In this document: piece after piece, positions 35,562 to 44,323 of the stretch | Layout: every line of letters begins with the position of its first letter | How positions within the stretch are numbered: the first letter of the stretch is position 1 | Source of the DNA: Lachnospiraceae bacterium | GTDB taxonomy: Bacteria; Bacillota; Clostridia; Lachnospirales; Lachnospiraceae | NCBI GenBank assembly: GCA_900757195.1 | Contig: CAAEMZ010000010.1 | Span: 49,756-113,755 of the forward strand | Reading direction: 5' to 3' | Length of the DNA: 64,000 bases | Notes under the pieces: model-generated | Told to the model about the DNA's origin: nothing | Databases searched by the model: none | Seen by the model: only the letters and a program-made list of their open reading frames with translations | Program-made: the position numbers and the translations under genes

Positions 35562-36557
35562 GTGAAAGTACTCAGCCAGCATATAAAATCCGGAGAATTT
35601 AAACCGGTATATTTGATTTACGGACCGGAGGATTACCTGCGTAAACAGTATCGGGATAAGATGAAAGCGGCCATAATCGGTCAGGACACGATGAATTACA
35701 GCTATTTTGAAGGGAAAAATATTTCTGTGAAGGCGCTGATCGATCTGGGGGAAACACTGCCCTTTTTCAGTGAACGCCGTCTGATCGTGGTGGAGAACAG
35801 CGGATTTTTTTCTTCTGCCCAGGAAGAACTGGCGGCCTATCTGAAAGAAATGCCGGAAACGACCTGTTTTATTTTTGTTGAGCGGGATGTGGATAAGCGC
35901 AATAAGCTGTATAAGGCCGTGTCGTCCCTCGGATATGCGGCCAATATGGCGCCGCCGGACAGCCGGATGATGATGCGCTGGATTGCCGGACTGCTCCGGG
36001 CGGAGGGGCGTGGGATGTCTGAATCCACGATGCGTCATTTTATGGAACGGATTGATACGGATATGGAAAATATCCGCCGGGAACTGGAAAAGCTGGTGTT
36101 TTATACCGATGGCCGGACGGAGATATATCCGGAAGATATCGATGCGGTCTGTACGGTTCACGCGGAAAGCCAGGTATTTGATATGGTCAAAGCCGTGGCG
36201 GATAAGCAGCAGGCACGGGCGCTGGAGCTTTATTATGACCTGATCGCCTTAAAGGAACCGCCGATGCGTATTCTTTACTGGATCACCCGGCAGTTTAACC
36301 AGCTCTATCAGATGAAGGAGCTGACGGGTAAAGGCTATCCGGATCATGTGGTGGCGGAACGGATGGGGATCCGGGACTTTATTGTGCGGAAAAATAAAGC
36401 TCTGTGCAATAACTTCTCATTGGAAGAACTGCGCAGAGCGGTAGAAAGCTGTGCCGATGGGGAAGAAGCGGTTAAGACGGGGCGTCTCAACGACCGGATG
36501 GCGGTAGAACTGCTCATTATGCAGTTTTCCGCCGGATTTCCCACCGATGCCCTTTAA
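35562..36557 (+). CDS. holA: DNA polymerase III delta subunit
   Basis: 331-residue subunit of the clamp loader. The AAA+ N-terminal fold (YLIYGPEDYLRK at about 21-32), central LERGEIDTDMENIRRELEKL-type helix set and C-terminal collar domain (residues 215-331) match HolA. GTG 35562 is chosen for ATAAGGAG at 9 bases; GTG 35553 is too close to it. Its 3' end overlaps the convergent TetR gene by four bases. Normally adjacent to rpsT in Firmicutes; here the TetR gene intervenes. Confidence 0.92.
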   Translation: MKVLSQHIKSGEFKPVYLIYGPEDYLRKQYRDKMKAAIIGQDTMNYSYFEGKNISVKALIDLGETLPFFSERRLIVVENSGFFSSAQEELAAYLKEMPETTCFIFVERDVDKRNKLYKAVSSLGYAANMAPPDSRMMMRWIAGLLRAEGRGMSESTMRHFMERIDTDMENIRRELEKLVFYTDGRTEIYPEDIDAVCTVHAESQVFDMVKAVADKQQARALELYYDLIALKEPPMRILYWITRQFNQLYQMKELTGKGYPDHVVAERMGIRDFIVRKNKALCNNFSLEELRRAVESCADGEEAVKTGRLNDRMAVELLIMQFSAGFPTDAL

Positions 36558-37081
36558 AGCAGGGCATCCATGTACTGACAGAAAATATTCGAAAGTTCGC
36601 TGTCATTTTCTGCCATGCCGCCTTCGTACCAACGGATCAGCAGGCGGAAAAGGGCGCCGGAAAATAAGCAGGCCGGGTAGGTGCGTTTCCGGTCCAGTGT
36701 CGGAAAATGACCCGAGGCAGGGATGAGGCGGTCGAGGCCTTCCTGAAGCTGACGGTCCATACCGGCGTCGTAGAGCAGACAGAAAAATTCACGGTTTTCC
36801 CGGGCGGTGCGGAAGAACACCGTCATAATGCGGCGGGCCGGAGTATGGGGCGGAACGGCTTCAATTTCTTTTAAAAAACGGTCCATCAACTGCTCCAGCG
36901 TCTCGGTCAGAATATCTTCCTTGCTGCCGTAATTCCGGTAATAGGATACCCGGGATACACCGGCACGGACGGTGATTTCCGAAATCGAGATTTCTTCATA
37001 GGACTTTTCTTTCATCAGGTCCATCAGCGCATGGACAATATGGCTTTTAACACGAAGATTGGCTTCTTTTCTTTTATCCAT
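36554..37081 (-). CDS. TetR-family transcriptional regulator
   Basis: 175-residue repressor-type protein. Helix-turn-helix at about residues 27-50 (ISISEITVRAGVSRVSYYRNYGSKEDIL region), then a helical ligand and dimer domain of the DUF1836/AcrR-unlike C-terminal type (RIMTVFFRTARENREFF). ATG 37081 follows AAGGAG; an upstream in-frame extension lacks a site. It has no divergent partner, as rpsT lies upstream on the same strand and holA is convergent, so its target gene is not evident. Confidence 0.85.
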   Translation of the reverse strand: MDKRKEANLRVKSHIVHALMDLMKEKSYEEISISEITVRAGVSRVSYYRNYGSKEDILTETLEQLMDRFLKEIEAVPPHTPARRIMTVFFRTARENREFFCLLYDAGMDRQLQEGLDRLIPASGHFPTLDRKRTYPACLFSGALFRLLIRWYEGGMAENDSELSNIFCQYMDALL

Positions 37082-37152
37082 AGGACATTTCTCCTTCGCA
37101 GACGTACTTATATGAAACAAGCGTAACATCGAAAGCATGGGAAGTCAACAAA

Positions 37153-37192
37153 AAAAGCAATGAGACGTGAGGGTGTATGTCTCATTGCTTTT
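37153..37192 (-). terminator. rpsT terminator
   Basis: AAAAGCAATGAGAC / GTCTCATTGCTTTT (37153-37192); on the minus strand the stem ends in a T7 run (A-run at 37150-37156). It lies 30 bases after rpsT and before the TetR gene. Confidence 0.8.
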
Positions 37193-37221
37193 CAATTCAT
37201 ATTTCATGTGTCAGCGATGAA

Positions 37222-37485
37222 TTAAGCCATTTTATTCACAGCAAGGTTCATACGGCTGATTTTTCTGGAAGCAGTATTTTTGTGGTAAACACCTTTTGTA
37301 GCTGCTTTATCTATAACGCTGGTAGCATTTAATAATTCAGCTTTAGCCAGCTCTTTATCATTCGCTGCGACAGCTGCATCTACTTTCTTAACAGCAGTTT
37401 TAACAGCGGATTTAATCATCTTATTTCTTAAAGCCTTTGTCTGATTTACAACGATTCTTTTCTTTGCAGATTTAATGTTAGCCAA
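37222..37485 (-). CDS. rpsT: 30S ribosomal protein S20
   Basis: 87-residue basic protein binding 16S rRNA. The sequence from ANIKSAKKRI through to the end fits S20 fully. The start is TTG at 37485: AGGAGG lies 8 bases before it and the product then begins MANIKSAKKR like other S20 proteins. A GTG three codons earlier is part of the ribosome site itself. A weak start codon is in line with known low-efficiency, self-regulated starts of rpsT in other bacteria. Strong own promoter and terminator. Confidence 0.95.
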   Translation of the reverse strand: MANIKSAKKRIVVNQTKALRNKMIKSAVKTAVKKVDAAVAANDKELAKAELLNATSVIDKAATKGVYHKNTASRKISRMNLAVNKMA

Positions 37486-37572
37486 TCTGGGCACCTCCTA
37501 TTATTGAATATTCATAAGCTTGTATATTCATTAAAGCCGGACACGGACGTTCTAATGTAAACATACCCTTAT

Positions 37573-37601
37573 ATAATACGAGAATCTTTACGTCTTGTCA
37601 A
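37573..37601 (-). promoter_or_regulatory. Strong rpsT promoter
   Basis: On the minus strand a perfect TTGACA (37596-37601) and TATTAT (37573-37578) are 17 bases apart, about 90 bases before the S20 start. Fits a highly expressed ribosomal gene. Confidence 0.85.
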
Positions 37602-37660
37602 TACATAATCTCAAATCTTTTGGAAAAAATAAAATAAAAAAAAGAAGAAGGGTGAGGGCC

Positions 37661-38617
37661 ATGAATAATCCAATCCGAACGGACCTGGCAATCGAAAATG
37701 CGGAAATGTTTCAGGAAAGGGAAAATCTGCAGGGCGTATCGATCCACGAAGGGGTCGGAAAAAAATCCGGCATCCGGATAACCCGGGTCCGGGTCGAAAA
37801 TGAAACCGGGGCTAAAAATCTTGGAAAAGCGGTGGGCGATTATATAACGCTGGAGGTCCCGGCGCTGGATGCGCCGGATGTGAGTTATCACAGGGAAATA
37901 ACAACGGAAATTGCGGCCCAGTTAAAAGGGCTGGTTCCGGATATTGAGAATAAAAAAATTCTTGTGGCCGGCGTGGGCAACCGGGAAATGGCGCCGGATG
38001 CTCTGGGGCCGATGGTCATTGACCATTTGTTCATTACGCGCCATCTGCTCCGGGAGTACGGGAAAAATTCGGAGATTACCCGGGGCATGGGAGATATCAG
38101 CGCCCTGGCGCCCGGGGTGATGGCCCAGACCGGAATCGAAACCCGGGAAATTCTTCTCGGTACGGTGAAAGAAACCGGGCCGGATCTGCTGATCGTGATT
38201 GATGCTCTGGCTGCTCGGAATGTCCGGCGGCTCAACAAAACCATTCAGATCACCAATACGGGAATTGCGCCGGGGGCCGGTGTGGGCAACCGGCGTTTTG
38301 GGATTGATAAAGCCAGTATGGGTATTCCCGTGATTGCCATTGGTGTTCCCACGGTCATCGATGCGGCGTCGATCGTTAATGATACGGTGGGAAACATGCT
38401 GACGATGCTGGACGAAACAAAAAACCGGCTGTCGGAACGCATACGGGAAGGCGTGGCGTCCTTTGACGCACAGGAACGGTATCAGCTGATGCGGGAGCTG
38501 ATGGCGCCGGAGATGATGAATATGTTTGTGACGCCGAAAAATATTGATGAAATTATTGTGCAGATGAGTTACACCCTGTCGGAATCCATTAACAGCCTCT
38601 GTCATTCGATGTCATAG
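37661..38617 (+). CDS. gpr: Germination protease (spore SASP endopeptidase)
   Basis: 318-residue protease that degrades small acid-soluble spore proteins at germination. The propeptide site near the N-terminus (NPIRTDLAIE) matches the SASP-like cleavage motif used in self-activation. Core stretches VAGVGNREMAPDALGP, RGMGDISALAPGVMAQTG and GAGVGNRR are intact. ATG 37661 follows GGTGAGGG. No sigma-G promoter could be set with confidence. Directly shows a spore-forming host; spoIIP follows after 45 bases. Confidence 0.95.
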   Translation: MNNPIRTDLAIENAEMFQERENLQGVSIHEGVGKKSGIRITRVRVENETGAKNLGKAVGDYITLEVPALDAPDVSYHREITTEIAAQLKGLVPDIENKKILVAGVGNREMAPDALGPMVIDHLFITRHLLREYGKNSEITRGMGDISALAPGVMAQTGIETREILLGTVKETGPDLLIVIDALAARNVRRLNKTIQITNTGIAPGAGVGNRRFGIDKASMGIPVIAIGVPTVIDAASIVNDTVGNMLTMLDETKNRLSERIREGVASFDAQERYQLMRELMAPEMMNMFVTPKNIDEIIVQMSYTLSESINSLCHSMS

Positions 38618-38662
38618 GTTTTTTTCAGCCACATATAATAGTGATGGTACTCTGGGGAAGAA

Positions 38663-39862
38663 ATGAAAGACGGGGCGTATTTATTAATGAAGAAAAGCAG
38701 AAAGATGGTATATCTTTTTCAAATTCTCTGCAGTGTGGTTTTCCTTGGGATGACAGGCCTGTTATCCGGTGAAAATCTGTGGCTGAATATGATGAGTCCG
38801 GTCATTTACGGCCGGACCTTTGACGCATCCGCGCCGGATTTTCCGGAAAGTTTTTCAGACGGTCTGATCGGAGGCTGGCTGCCGTTGTGGCTGGCGGAAA
38901 AGGACAGGGCTTTGCTGTCGGGAAACAGTTATGCGGAGCTCTACCCTTCCGACAGTATCCTTGCGGCGGTTTATGCGGAAAATCATCCGGAAGGGGCGGA
39001 GACAGAACGTCCGGAAGACGGGGAAGATCCGGCGGCGGACACAGCGGCAGCCCGGGCGGTAAATGCCCCGGCCGCGGACAGTCAGGGAATCGTTTATACG
39101 GCGGATATGCTGAAGGACTACAGTTATTTTGTCAATCAGTTTTATGCGATTGACAGCACGACCTATGCACCGGAGGGCCTGCTGGATGCCCAGGCCTTTA
39201 TGGATATGGATTTATCGGTGGATTTAGGGGGAGAAGAACCGAAGGTGCTCATTTATCATACCCATTCCCAGGAAGCTTTTGCCGACAGCCGGCCCGGTGA
39301 AATGGCGGATACGGTCGTAGGTCTTGGGGCCCTTTTAAAAAAGAATCTGGAGGAACGGTATGGAATCCCGACGATTCATTTGACGGACAGCTTTGATGTG
39401 ATCGACGGAGTGACGGACCGGAGCGCTGCCTATACCTATGCCGAAGAGAGGGTTCGGCAGGTTCTGGAGGAAAATCCTTCCGTGAAGGTGGTTATCGATA
39501 TTCACCGGGACGGTGTCGGGGAGGATACCCGTCTGGTGACCGATGTTCATGGCGAGGATACCGCCCAGATTATGTTTTTAAACGGGCTCTGCCGGACGTC
39601 GGCCAACGGGCCTATTGAGTATCTGCAGAATCCCTACCTTTCGGAAAACCTCGCCTTTAGTTTCCAGCTTCAGGCGAAAGCCGCTCAGTATTATCCGGAT
39701 TTTACCCGGCGGATTTATCTGCGCTCTTATCAGTATAATTTACATATCCTTCCGAGGAGTCTTCTGGTGGAGTGCGGCGCTCAGACAAATACGGTGGCGG
39801 AAGCCGGAAATGCCATACCGCCCCTTGCGGATCTGCTCTATATGGTTTTATCCGGCAATTGA
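38663..39862 (+). CDS. spoIIP: Stage II sporulation protein P
   Basis: 399-residue membrane-anchored peptidoglycan amidase/endopeptidase of the engulfment (DMP) machine. N-terminal membrane helix at about 15-35, an acidic Ala-rich linker (about 105-135), then the catalytic domain with LIYHTHSQEAF (about 196-206), VVIDIHRDG (about 275) and the C-terminal LVECGAQTNTVAEA that supplies the last metal ligand. ATG follows GGGGAAG. Gene order gpr-spoIIP is the usual one. Confidence 0.95.
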   Translation: MKDGAYLLMKKSRKMVYLFQILCSVVFLGMTGLLSGENLWLNMMSPVIYGRTFDASAPDFPESFSDGLIGGWLPLWLAEKDRALLSGNSYAELYPSDSILAAVYAENHPEGAETERPEDGEDPAADTAAARAVNAPAADSQGIVYTADMLKDYSYFVNQFYAIDSTTYAPEGLLDAQAFMDMDLSVDLGGEEPKVLIYHTHSQEAFADSRPGEMADTVVGLGALLKKNLEERYGIPTIHLTDSFDVIDGVTDRSAAYTYAEERVRQVLEENPSVKVVIDIHRDGVGEDTRLVTDVHGEDTAQIMFLNGLCRTSANGPIEYLQNPYLSENLAFSFQLQAKAAQYYPDFTRRIYLRSYQYNLHILPRSLLVECGAQTNTVAEAGNAIPPLADLLYMVLSGN

Positions 39863-39972
39863 TGGCCGGGAGTGGCATTTTTATGGAAAATACGGTACAA
39901 TGAAAAGGAGTCCGTCAGAGGACGTATTAAGAAAATTGAAAGAAAACCATCGGTGTTTATGTTAATAATATC

Positions 39973-39981
39973 TGATACACT
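39973..39981 (+). promoter_or_regulatory. Extended -10 promoter of a VanRS-like pair
   Basis: TGATACACT (39973-39981) fits an extended -10, 30 bases before the regulator start. The remaining bases of the 39863-40011 gap hold a weak CCGG hairpin and nothing else. Confidence 0.4.
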
Positions 39982-40011
39982 GAATACAAAGATAAACAGA
40001 AGGAGTATATG

Positions 40012-40716
40012 ATGAAGAAGCAGACGATACTTGTAGTCGATGATGACAGAGAAATTGTGCAGGCAATTTCAAAATTGCTGGAGCTGGAAGGTTATGAAAC
40101 ACTGAAAGCTTATGATGGTATGGAAGCTCTGGATATGCTGATGGATCACACCGTACATTTAATTCTCATGGATGTGATGATGCCGAAGATGAATGGCCTT
40201 TCTGCAGTCATGAAGATCCGGGAAACTAAAAATATACCGATTATCATTTTGTCGGCAAAAACAGAAGAAAGTGATAAAATCATCGGCCTGTCCATGGGGG
40301 CGGATGATTATGTAAGTAAACCTTTCAGCACGGAGGAGCTGGTGGCCCGGGTAAAGGCCCAGCTTCGGCGCTATATGACACTGGGCTCTGTGTATAATAC
40401 GGAACCGGGGAGCGAAGAAATCCATCTGGGAGATTTGATACTGAATAAGGATCAGAAGCAGATGTATGTCAACGGAGAAGAAGTCCGGCTGACGTCGACG
40501 GAATATAAAATTGTCGAGCTGCTGATGTCCTATCCGGGCCGGGTTTTTCCTTCGGAGGAAATCTACAGACGGGTGTGGAATGAGGACGCCTATGCGGTAG
40601 AAAATACAGTGATGGTTCATATCCGGCGGATTCGTGAAAAAATTGAAATCGATCCGAAAAATCCAAAGTATTTAAAGGTGGTGTGGGGCATTGGCTATAA
40701 AATGGAAAAAATCTAA
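40012..40716 (+). CDS. VanR-like OmpR-family response regulator
   Basis: 234-residue regulator. VDDD pocket, Asp54 in LMDVMMPKMNG, SAKTEESDKI, Lys in DDYVSKPFS, and a winged helix with NTVMVHIRRIREKIE and closing WGIGYKMEK. Resembles VanR/CroR-type cell-envelope regulators. ATG 40012 is preferred, 6 bases after AAGGAG; ATG 40009 possible. Overlaps the kinase gene by 26 bases. Confidence 0.92.
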   Translation: MKKQTILVVDDDREIVQAISKLLELEGYETLKAYDGMEALDMLMDHTVHLILMDVMMPKMNGLSAVMKIRETKNIPIIILSAKTEESDKIIGLSMGADDYVSKPFSTEELVARVKAQLRRYMTLGSVYNTEPGSEEIHLGDLILNKDQKQMYVNGEEVRLTSTEYKIVELLMSYPGRVFPSEEIYRRVWNEDAYAVENTVMVHIRRIREKIEIDPKNPKYLKVVWGIGYKMEKI

Positions 40717-42391
40717 AATGTACGGGCCGAAAAAGCCGGGGATAATCCGGCGCGGATGGTGGTTCTGGAAAGAAAAACTGTGTTCTATGACAGGACTTTA
40801 TGTCATCTCTGTGATTCTTCTCATGGCTTTTCTGATGAATATTGTGGACAGCCTCGGGATGACTTACGGCTATCTGGTATTTAATCTTTATATAGCCGGT
40901 CTTTTAAATGTGGCTCTTTGGATTTATCTGTTCCGGCGCATCCGGAAAGATACGTCCACTCCGTTTTTTATGAACTGGATGAAAAATATGGACTGTGATG
41001 TGCTTATTTTACTTTACTGCGGTCTTTTTATTGGAGCCTTTTTCTTCCTTTCCGTGGCCTATTATAATCTTTATGTGCCGATTTATGACTGGGATGGCGA
41101 GTATTTGGGCAGCTATCTGAATCAGACGGAGTTTTCTCTGATTCTTCTTCCGATGGCGGTCGTTCATAATGCATTGTTTATGATTATTATCCGCCATTTA
41201 AAAAATCCGGTGCTTCGCAGGGCAACCTTCTGCAGACGGATGTATGGCCGGGCAAAAAGCTGGGTTCAGGCGAAGAAAAAGCGTTATCAGGAGAAATATC
41301 CCTTCGAAAAAAAAGTTCAGATGGAAACCTTTTTAATGTCTGCGATTGCTGTGAGTATCGGTGTATTGAGCCTTCTCTGCGTGGGCGCCTGGGGATTTTC
41401 AAGGCTGTTTATCGCTTTTGTGGTTTTCATTGCCGCCCTGATTATTTTCGGATGGATGCGTTATCACAGAGCATTTCTGACCGATGTGGGAACACTGGTT
41501 GAAGAAATCCATGAAGTATCTGCTGGAAATCCTTTAGAAAGCAGCGCCATTCCGGAGGATTCGATGATCTATGAGGCGGGAGAAGATCTGACCCACGTTT
41601 TTGAAAATCTGAGCGACAGTGTAAAGCGCCAGGTTCAGAGCGAAAAGATGAAAATGGATCTGATTACGAACGTCTCCCATGATTTAAAGACGCCGCTGAC
41701 ATCGATCATCGGTTATGTGGATTTACTGAAAAAAACAGAATTGAGCGATGAGGCCAGAGACTATGTGGAAATTTTATCCCAGAAATCCGAACGCCTTAAA
41801 AAAATGATTCAGGATGTGTTTGAAATTTCCAAGGCAACCAGCGGGAATATGGAGATTCATCCGGAGACGGTGGATATATGTATGCTGATGCGGCAGACCC
41901 TCGGAGATATGGAGGACCGGATCGGGGCATCCAAACGAACGATACGCAAGACCTTATCCGCAGAGCCTCTTTATGTGGTGAGTGACGGGCAGAAATTATA
42001 CCGTGTTTATCAGAATCTTATTGAAAATGCCTTGAAATATTCCCTCGAAGGCAGCCGTATTTTTATCGATGCCTTTGGCGATGACCGGACAGTGACGACG
42101 ATTATAAAAAATACATCTTCTTATGAGATGAATTTTGATGAGGAAACGATCACGGAGCGGTTTGCCCGGGGAGATGTCAACCGGACGACAGAGGGCCACG
42201 GGCTCGGTCTGGCAATCGTCAAAAGCTTTGTGGAAGCCTGCGGCGGAAAATTCCATATTGATATTGACGGGGATCTTTTCAAAGCGGTCGTCACATTTCC
42301 GCGGCATATTCCGGATGAAGCGGAAGAAAAAACCGAGGAGCTTCCGGAACTTCCGGCCATGATCGAAGCCAGCCTGAATGAAAATACATGA
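40691..42391 (+). CDS. VanS-like sensor histidine kinase with multi-pass membrane region
   Basis: 566-residue kinase. The N-terminal 260 residues hold about six hydrophobic helices, an unusual multi-pass input region without a large outer domain. Then a HAMP-like linker, phosphoacceptor NVSHDLKTPLTSIIGYVDLL, N box LIENALKYSLEGS and EGHGLGLAIVKSF. The Pro/Glu-rich tail is not conserved. Start uncertain: TTG 40691 with GGTGGTG before it, or ATG 40718 with a poor site. Inserted between spoIIP and lepA. Confidence 0.88.
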   Translation: MAIKWKKSKMYGPKKPGIIRRGWWFWKEKLCSMTGLYVISVILLMAFLMNIVDSLGMTYGYLVFNLYIAGLLNVALWIYLFRRIRKDTSTPFFMNWMKNMDCDVLILLYCGLFIGAFFFLSVAYYNLYVPIYDWDGEYLGSYLNQTEFSLILLPMAVVHNALFMIIIRHLKNPVLRRATFCRRMYGRAKSWVQAKKKRYQEKYPFEKKVQMETFLMSAIAVSIGVLSLLCVGAWGFSRLFIAFVVFIAALIIFGWMRYHRAFLTDVGTLVEEIHEVSAGNPLESSAIPEDSMIYEAGEDLTHVFENLSDSVKRQVQSEKMKMDLITNVSHDLKTPLTSIIGYVDLLKKTELSDEARDYVEILSQKSERLKKMIQDVFEISKATSGNMEIHPETVDICMLMRQTLGDMEDRIGASKRTIRKTLSAEPLYVVSDGQKLYRVYQNLIENALKYSLEGSRIFIDAFGDDRTVTTIIKNTSSYEMNFDEETITERFARGDVNRTTEGHGLGLAIVKSFVEACGGKFHIDIDGDLFKAVVTFPRHIPDEAEEKTEELPELPAMIEASLNENT

Positions 42392-42416
42392 CAAATGAAA
42401 AACTTCATGATATACT
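42388..42416 (+). promoter_or_regulatory. lepA promoter
   Basis: ATGACA (42388-42393) and TATACT (42411-42416) at 17 bases, 40 bases before the lepA start, partly inside the end of the kinase gene. Confidence 0.5.
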
Positions 42417-42455
42417 ATTTTGATAAAAAAGCGTATGAAATGGAGGAATACCAGG

Positions 42456-44267
42456 ATGGCAGTGGACCAGAGCAAAATTCGTAATTTTTGTATTATCGCC
42501 CATATCGATCATGGCAAATCCACCCTGGCAGACCGCATTATTGAGATGACAGGGACACTGACAAACCGTGAGATGCAGGCCCAGGTACTTGATAATATGG
42601 ATCTGGAACGGGAACGGGGGATTACGATTAAATCCCAGGCAGTTCGTATTATATATAAAGCCAAGGATGAAAGTGAATATATTTTTAATTTAATCGATAC
42701 ACCGGGACATGTGGATTTTAACTATGAGGTTTCCCGGAGTCTGGCAGCCTGTGACGGCGCGATTCTTGTCGTGGATGCGGCCCAGGGGATTGAAGCCCAG
42801 ACACTGGCCAATGTTTATCTGGCGCTGGATCACAATCTGGATGTGATGCCGGTTATTAATAAGATTGATCTGCCGAGTGCGGAGCCGGAGCGCGTGATTA
42901 ACGAAATCGAAGATGTGATCGGTATTGAAGCCCATGATGCACCGCTGATTTCAGCAAAAACAGGTCTGAACGTGGAGCAGGTGCTGGAACAGATTGTCGA
43001 AAAAATACCGGCGCCGGAGGGAGACCCGGAGGCGCCGCTCAAAGCCCTGATATTTGATGCGATTTATGATTCCTATAAAGGGGTTATCGTGTTCTTCCGT
43101 GTGAAGGAAGGAACGATTAAAAAAGGTACCCGGACCCGGATGATGGCAACGGGCGCCGAGTTTGAAACAGTGGAGGTCGGAACCTTCGGGGCCGGTCAGT
43201 TTATTCCATGCGACGAGCTTTCGGCCGGCATGGTCGGTTATATGACGGCCAGCATTAAAAATCTGAAGGATACGCTGGTTGGCGATACGATTACCGATGC
43301 GGCAAAGCCATGCGGTGAAGCCCTTCCGGGATTTAAGAAGGTCAATCCGATGGTTTACTGCGGACTTTATCCGGCGGATGGCGCCAAGTATCCGGATTTG
43401 CGGGATGCTCTGGATAAGCTGCAGCTAAATGATGCGGCGCTTCAGTTCGAGGCGGAAACATCGGTGGCGTTGGGCTTTGGATTCCGGTGCGGTTTTCTCG
43501 GACTGCTCCATCTGGAAATTATTCAGGAGCGTCTGGAAAGAGAGTATAACCTGGATCTTGTGACGACAGCGCCATCGGTTATCTATAAAGTCCACAAAAC
43601 CAACGGGGATGTCATTGATCTGACCAATCCAACCAATCTTCCGGATCCATCGGAAATTGAATATATGGAAGAACCGATTGTTTCTGCGGAGATTATGGTA
43701 ACAACGGAATTTATCGGTCAGATTATGGAACTCTGCCAGGAACGGCGGGGCGTTTATCTGGGAATGGAATATATGGAAGAAACCCGTGCCCTCCTGAAAT
43801 ATGATCTGCCGTTAAATGAAATTATTTATGATTTCTTTGATGCTTTGAAGTCCCGCTCCAGAGGCTATGCGTCCTTTGATTATGAGATGAAGGGGTATGT
43901 GCGTTCAGAACTGTGTAAACTGGATATTCTCATTAACCGGGAAGAAGTGGATGCCCTGTCCTTTATCGTACATTCAGCGTCAGCTTATGAACGGGGACGG
44001 AAGATGTGCGAACGGCTGAAGGAAGAAATTCCGAGACACCTGTTCGAAATTCCGATTCAGGCGGCGATCGGCAGCAAGGTCATTGCCAGAGAGACTGTCC
44101 GGGCGATGCGTAAAGACGTTCTTGCCAAATGCTATGGCGGCGATATTTCCCGTAAGCGGAAGCTTCTGGAAAAACAGAAGGAAGGTAAGAAACGGATGCG
44201 TCAGGTGGGTAATGTCGAAGTGCCTCAGAAGGCGTTTATGGCTGTATTGAAACTGGATGATAAATAG
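42456..44267 (+). CDS. lepA: Elongation factor 4 (LepA), ribosomal back-translocase GTPase
   Basis: 603-residue translational GTPase. G1 AHIDHGKST, G2 region RERGITIKSQ, G3 DTPGH, G4 NKIDLP and G5 SAKTG are all present, followed by EF-G-like domains II, III and V and the LepA-specific C-terminal domain (RSRGYASFDYEMKGY and the Lys-rich tail KRKLLEKQKEGKKRMRQVG). ATG 42456 follows GGAGGA at 8 bases. It is transcribed alone between its promoter and terminator. Confidence 0.97.
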   Translation: MAVDQSKIRNFCIIAHIDHGKSTLADRIIEMTGTLTNREMQAQVLDNMDLERERGITIKSQAVRIIYKAKDESEYIFNLIDTPGHVDFNYEVSRSLAACDGAILVVDAAQGIEAQTLANVYLALDHNLDVMPVINKIDLPSAEPERVINEIEDVIGIEAHDAPLISAKTGLNVEQVLEQIVEKIPAPEGDPEAPLKALIFDAIYDSYKGVIVFFRVKEGTIKKGTRTRMMATGAEFETVEVGTFGAGQFIPCDELSAGMVGYMTASIKNLKDTLVGDTITDAAKPCGEALPGFKKVNPMVYCGLYPADGAKYPDLRDALDKLQLNDAALQFEAETSVALGFGFRCGFLGLLHLEIIQERLEREYNLDLVTTAPSVIYKVHKTNGDVIDLTNPTNLPDPSEIEYMEEPIVSAEIMVTTEFIGQIMELCQERRGVYLGMEYMEETRALLKYDLPLNEIIYDFFDALKSRSRGYASFDYEMKGYVRSELCKLDILINREEVDALSFIVHSASAYERGRKMCERLKEEIPRHLFEIPIQAAIGSKVIARETVRAMRKDVLAKCYGGDISRKRKLLEKQKEGKKRMRQVGNVEVPQKAFMAVLKLDDK

Positions 44268-44274
44268 AATGACG

Positions 44275-44323
44275 GAGATATGGAACTGTGTCAAAAATGA
44301 CACAGTTCTATATCTCTTTTTTT
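44275..44323 (+). terminator. lepA terminator overlapping the 3' end of the sigma54 regulator gene
   Basis: 18-bp stem (44275-44292 with 44299-44316, one G-T pair) and then T7. The right arm codes the last residues of the convergent regulator gene, so one DNA segment does both. It works only in the plus direction, as no T-run exists for the minus strand. Its core GTGTCAaaaaTGACAC is also a palindrome. Confidence 0.85.

Noticed and set aside
37922..38605. Minus-strand frame opposite gpr
   Set aside because: gpr is full length and well conserved; the antisense product is a Gly/His/Asn-rich shadow.
39903..39965. 21-codon frame between spoIIP and the VanRS-like pair
   Set aside because: No ribosome site and no protein-like pattern.
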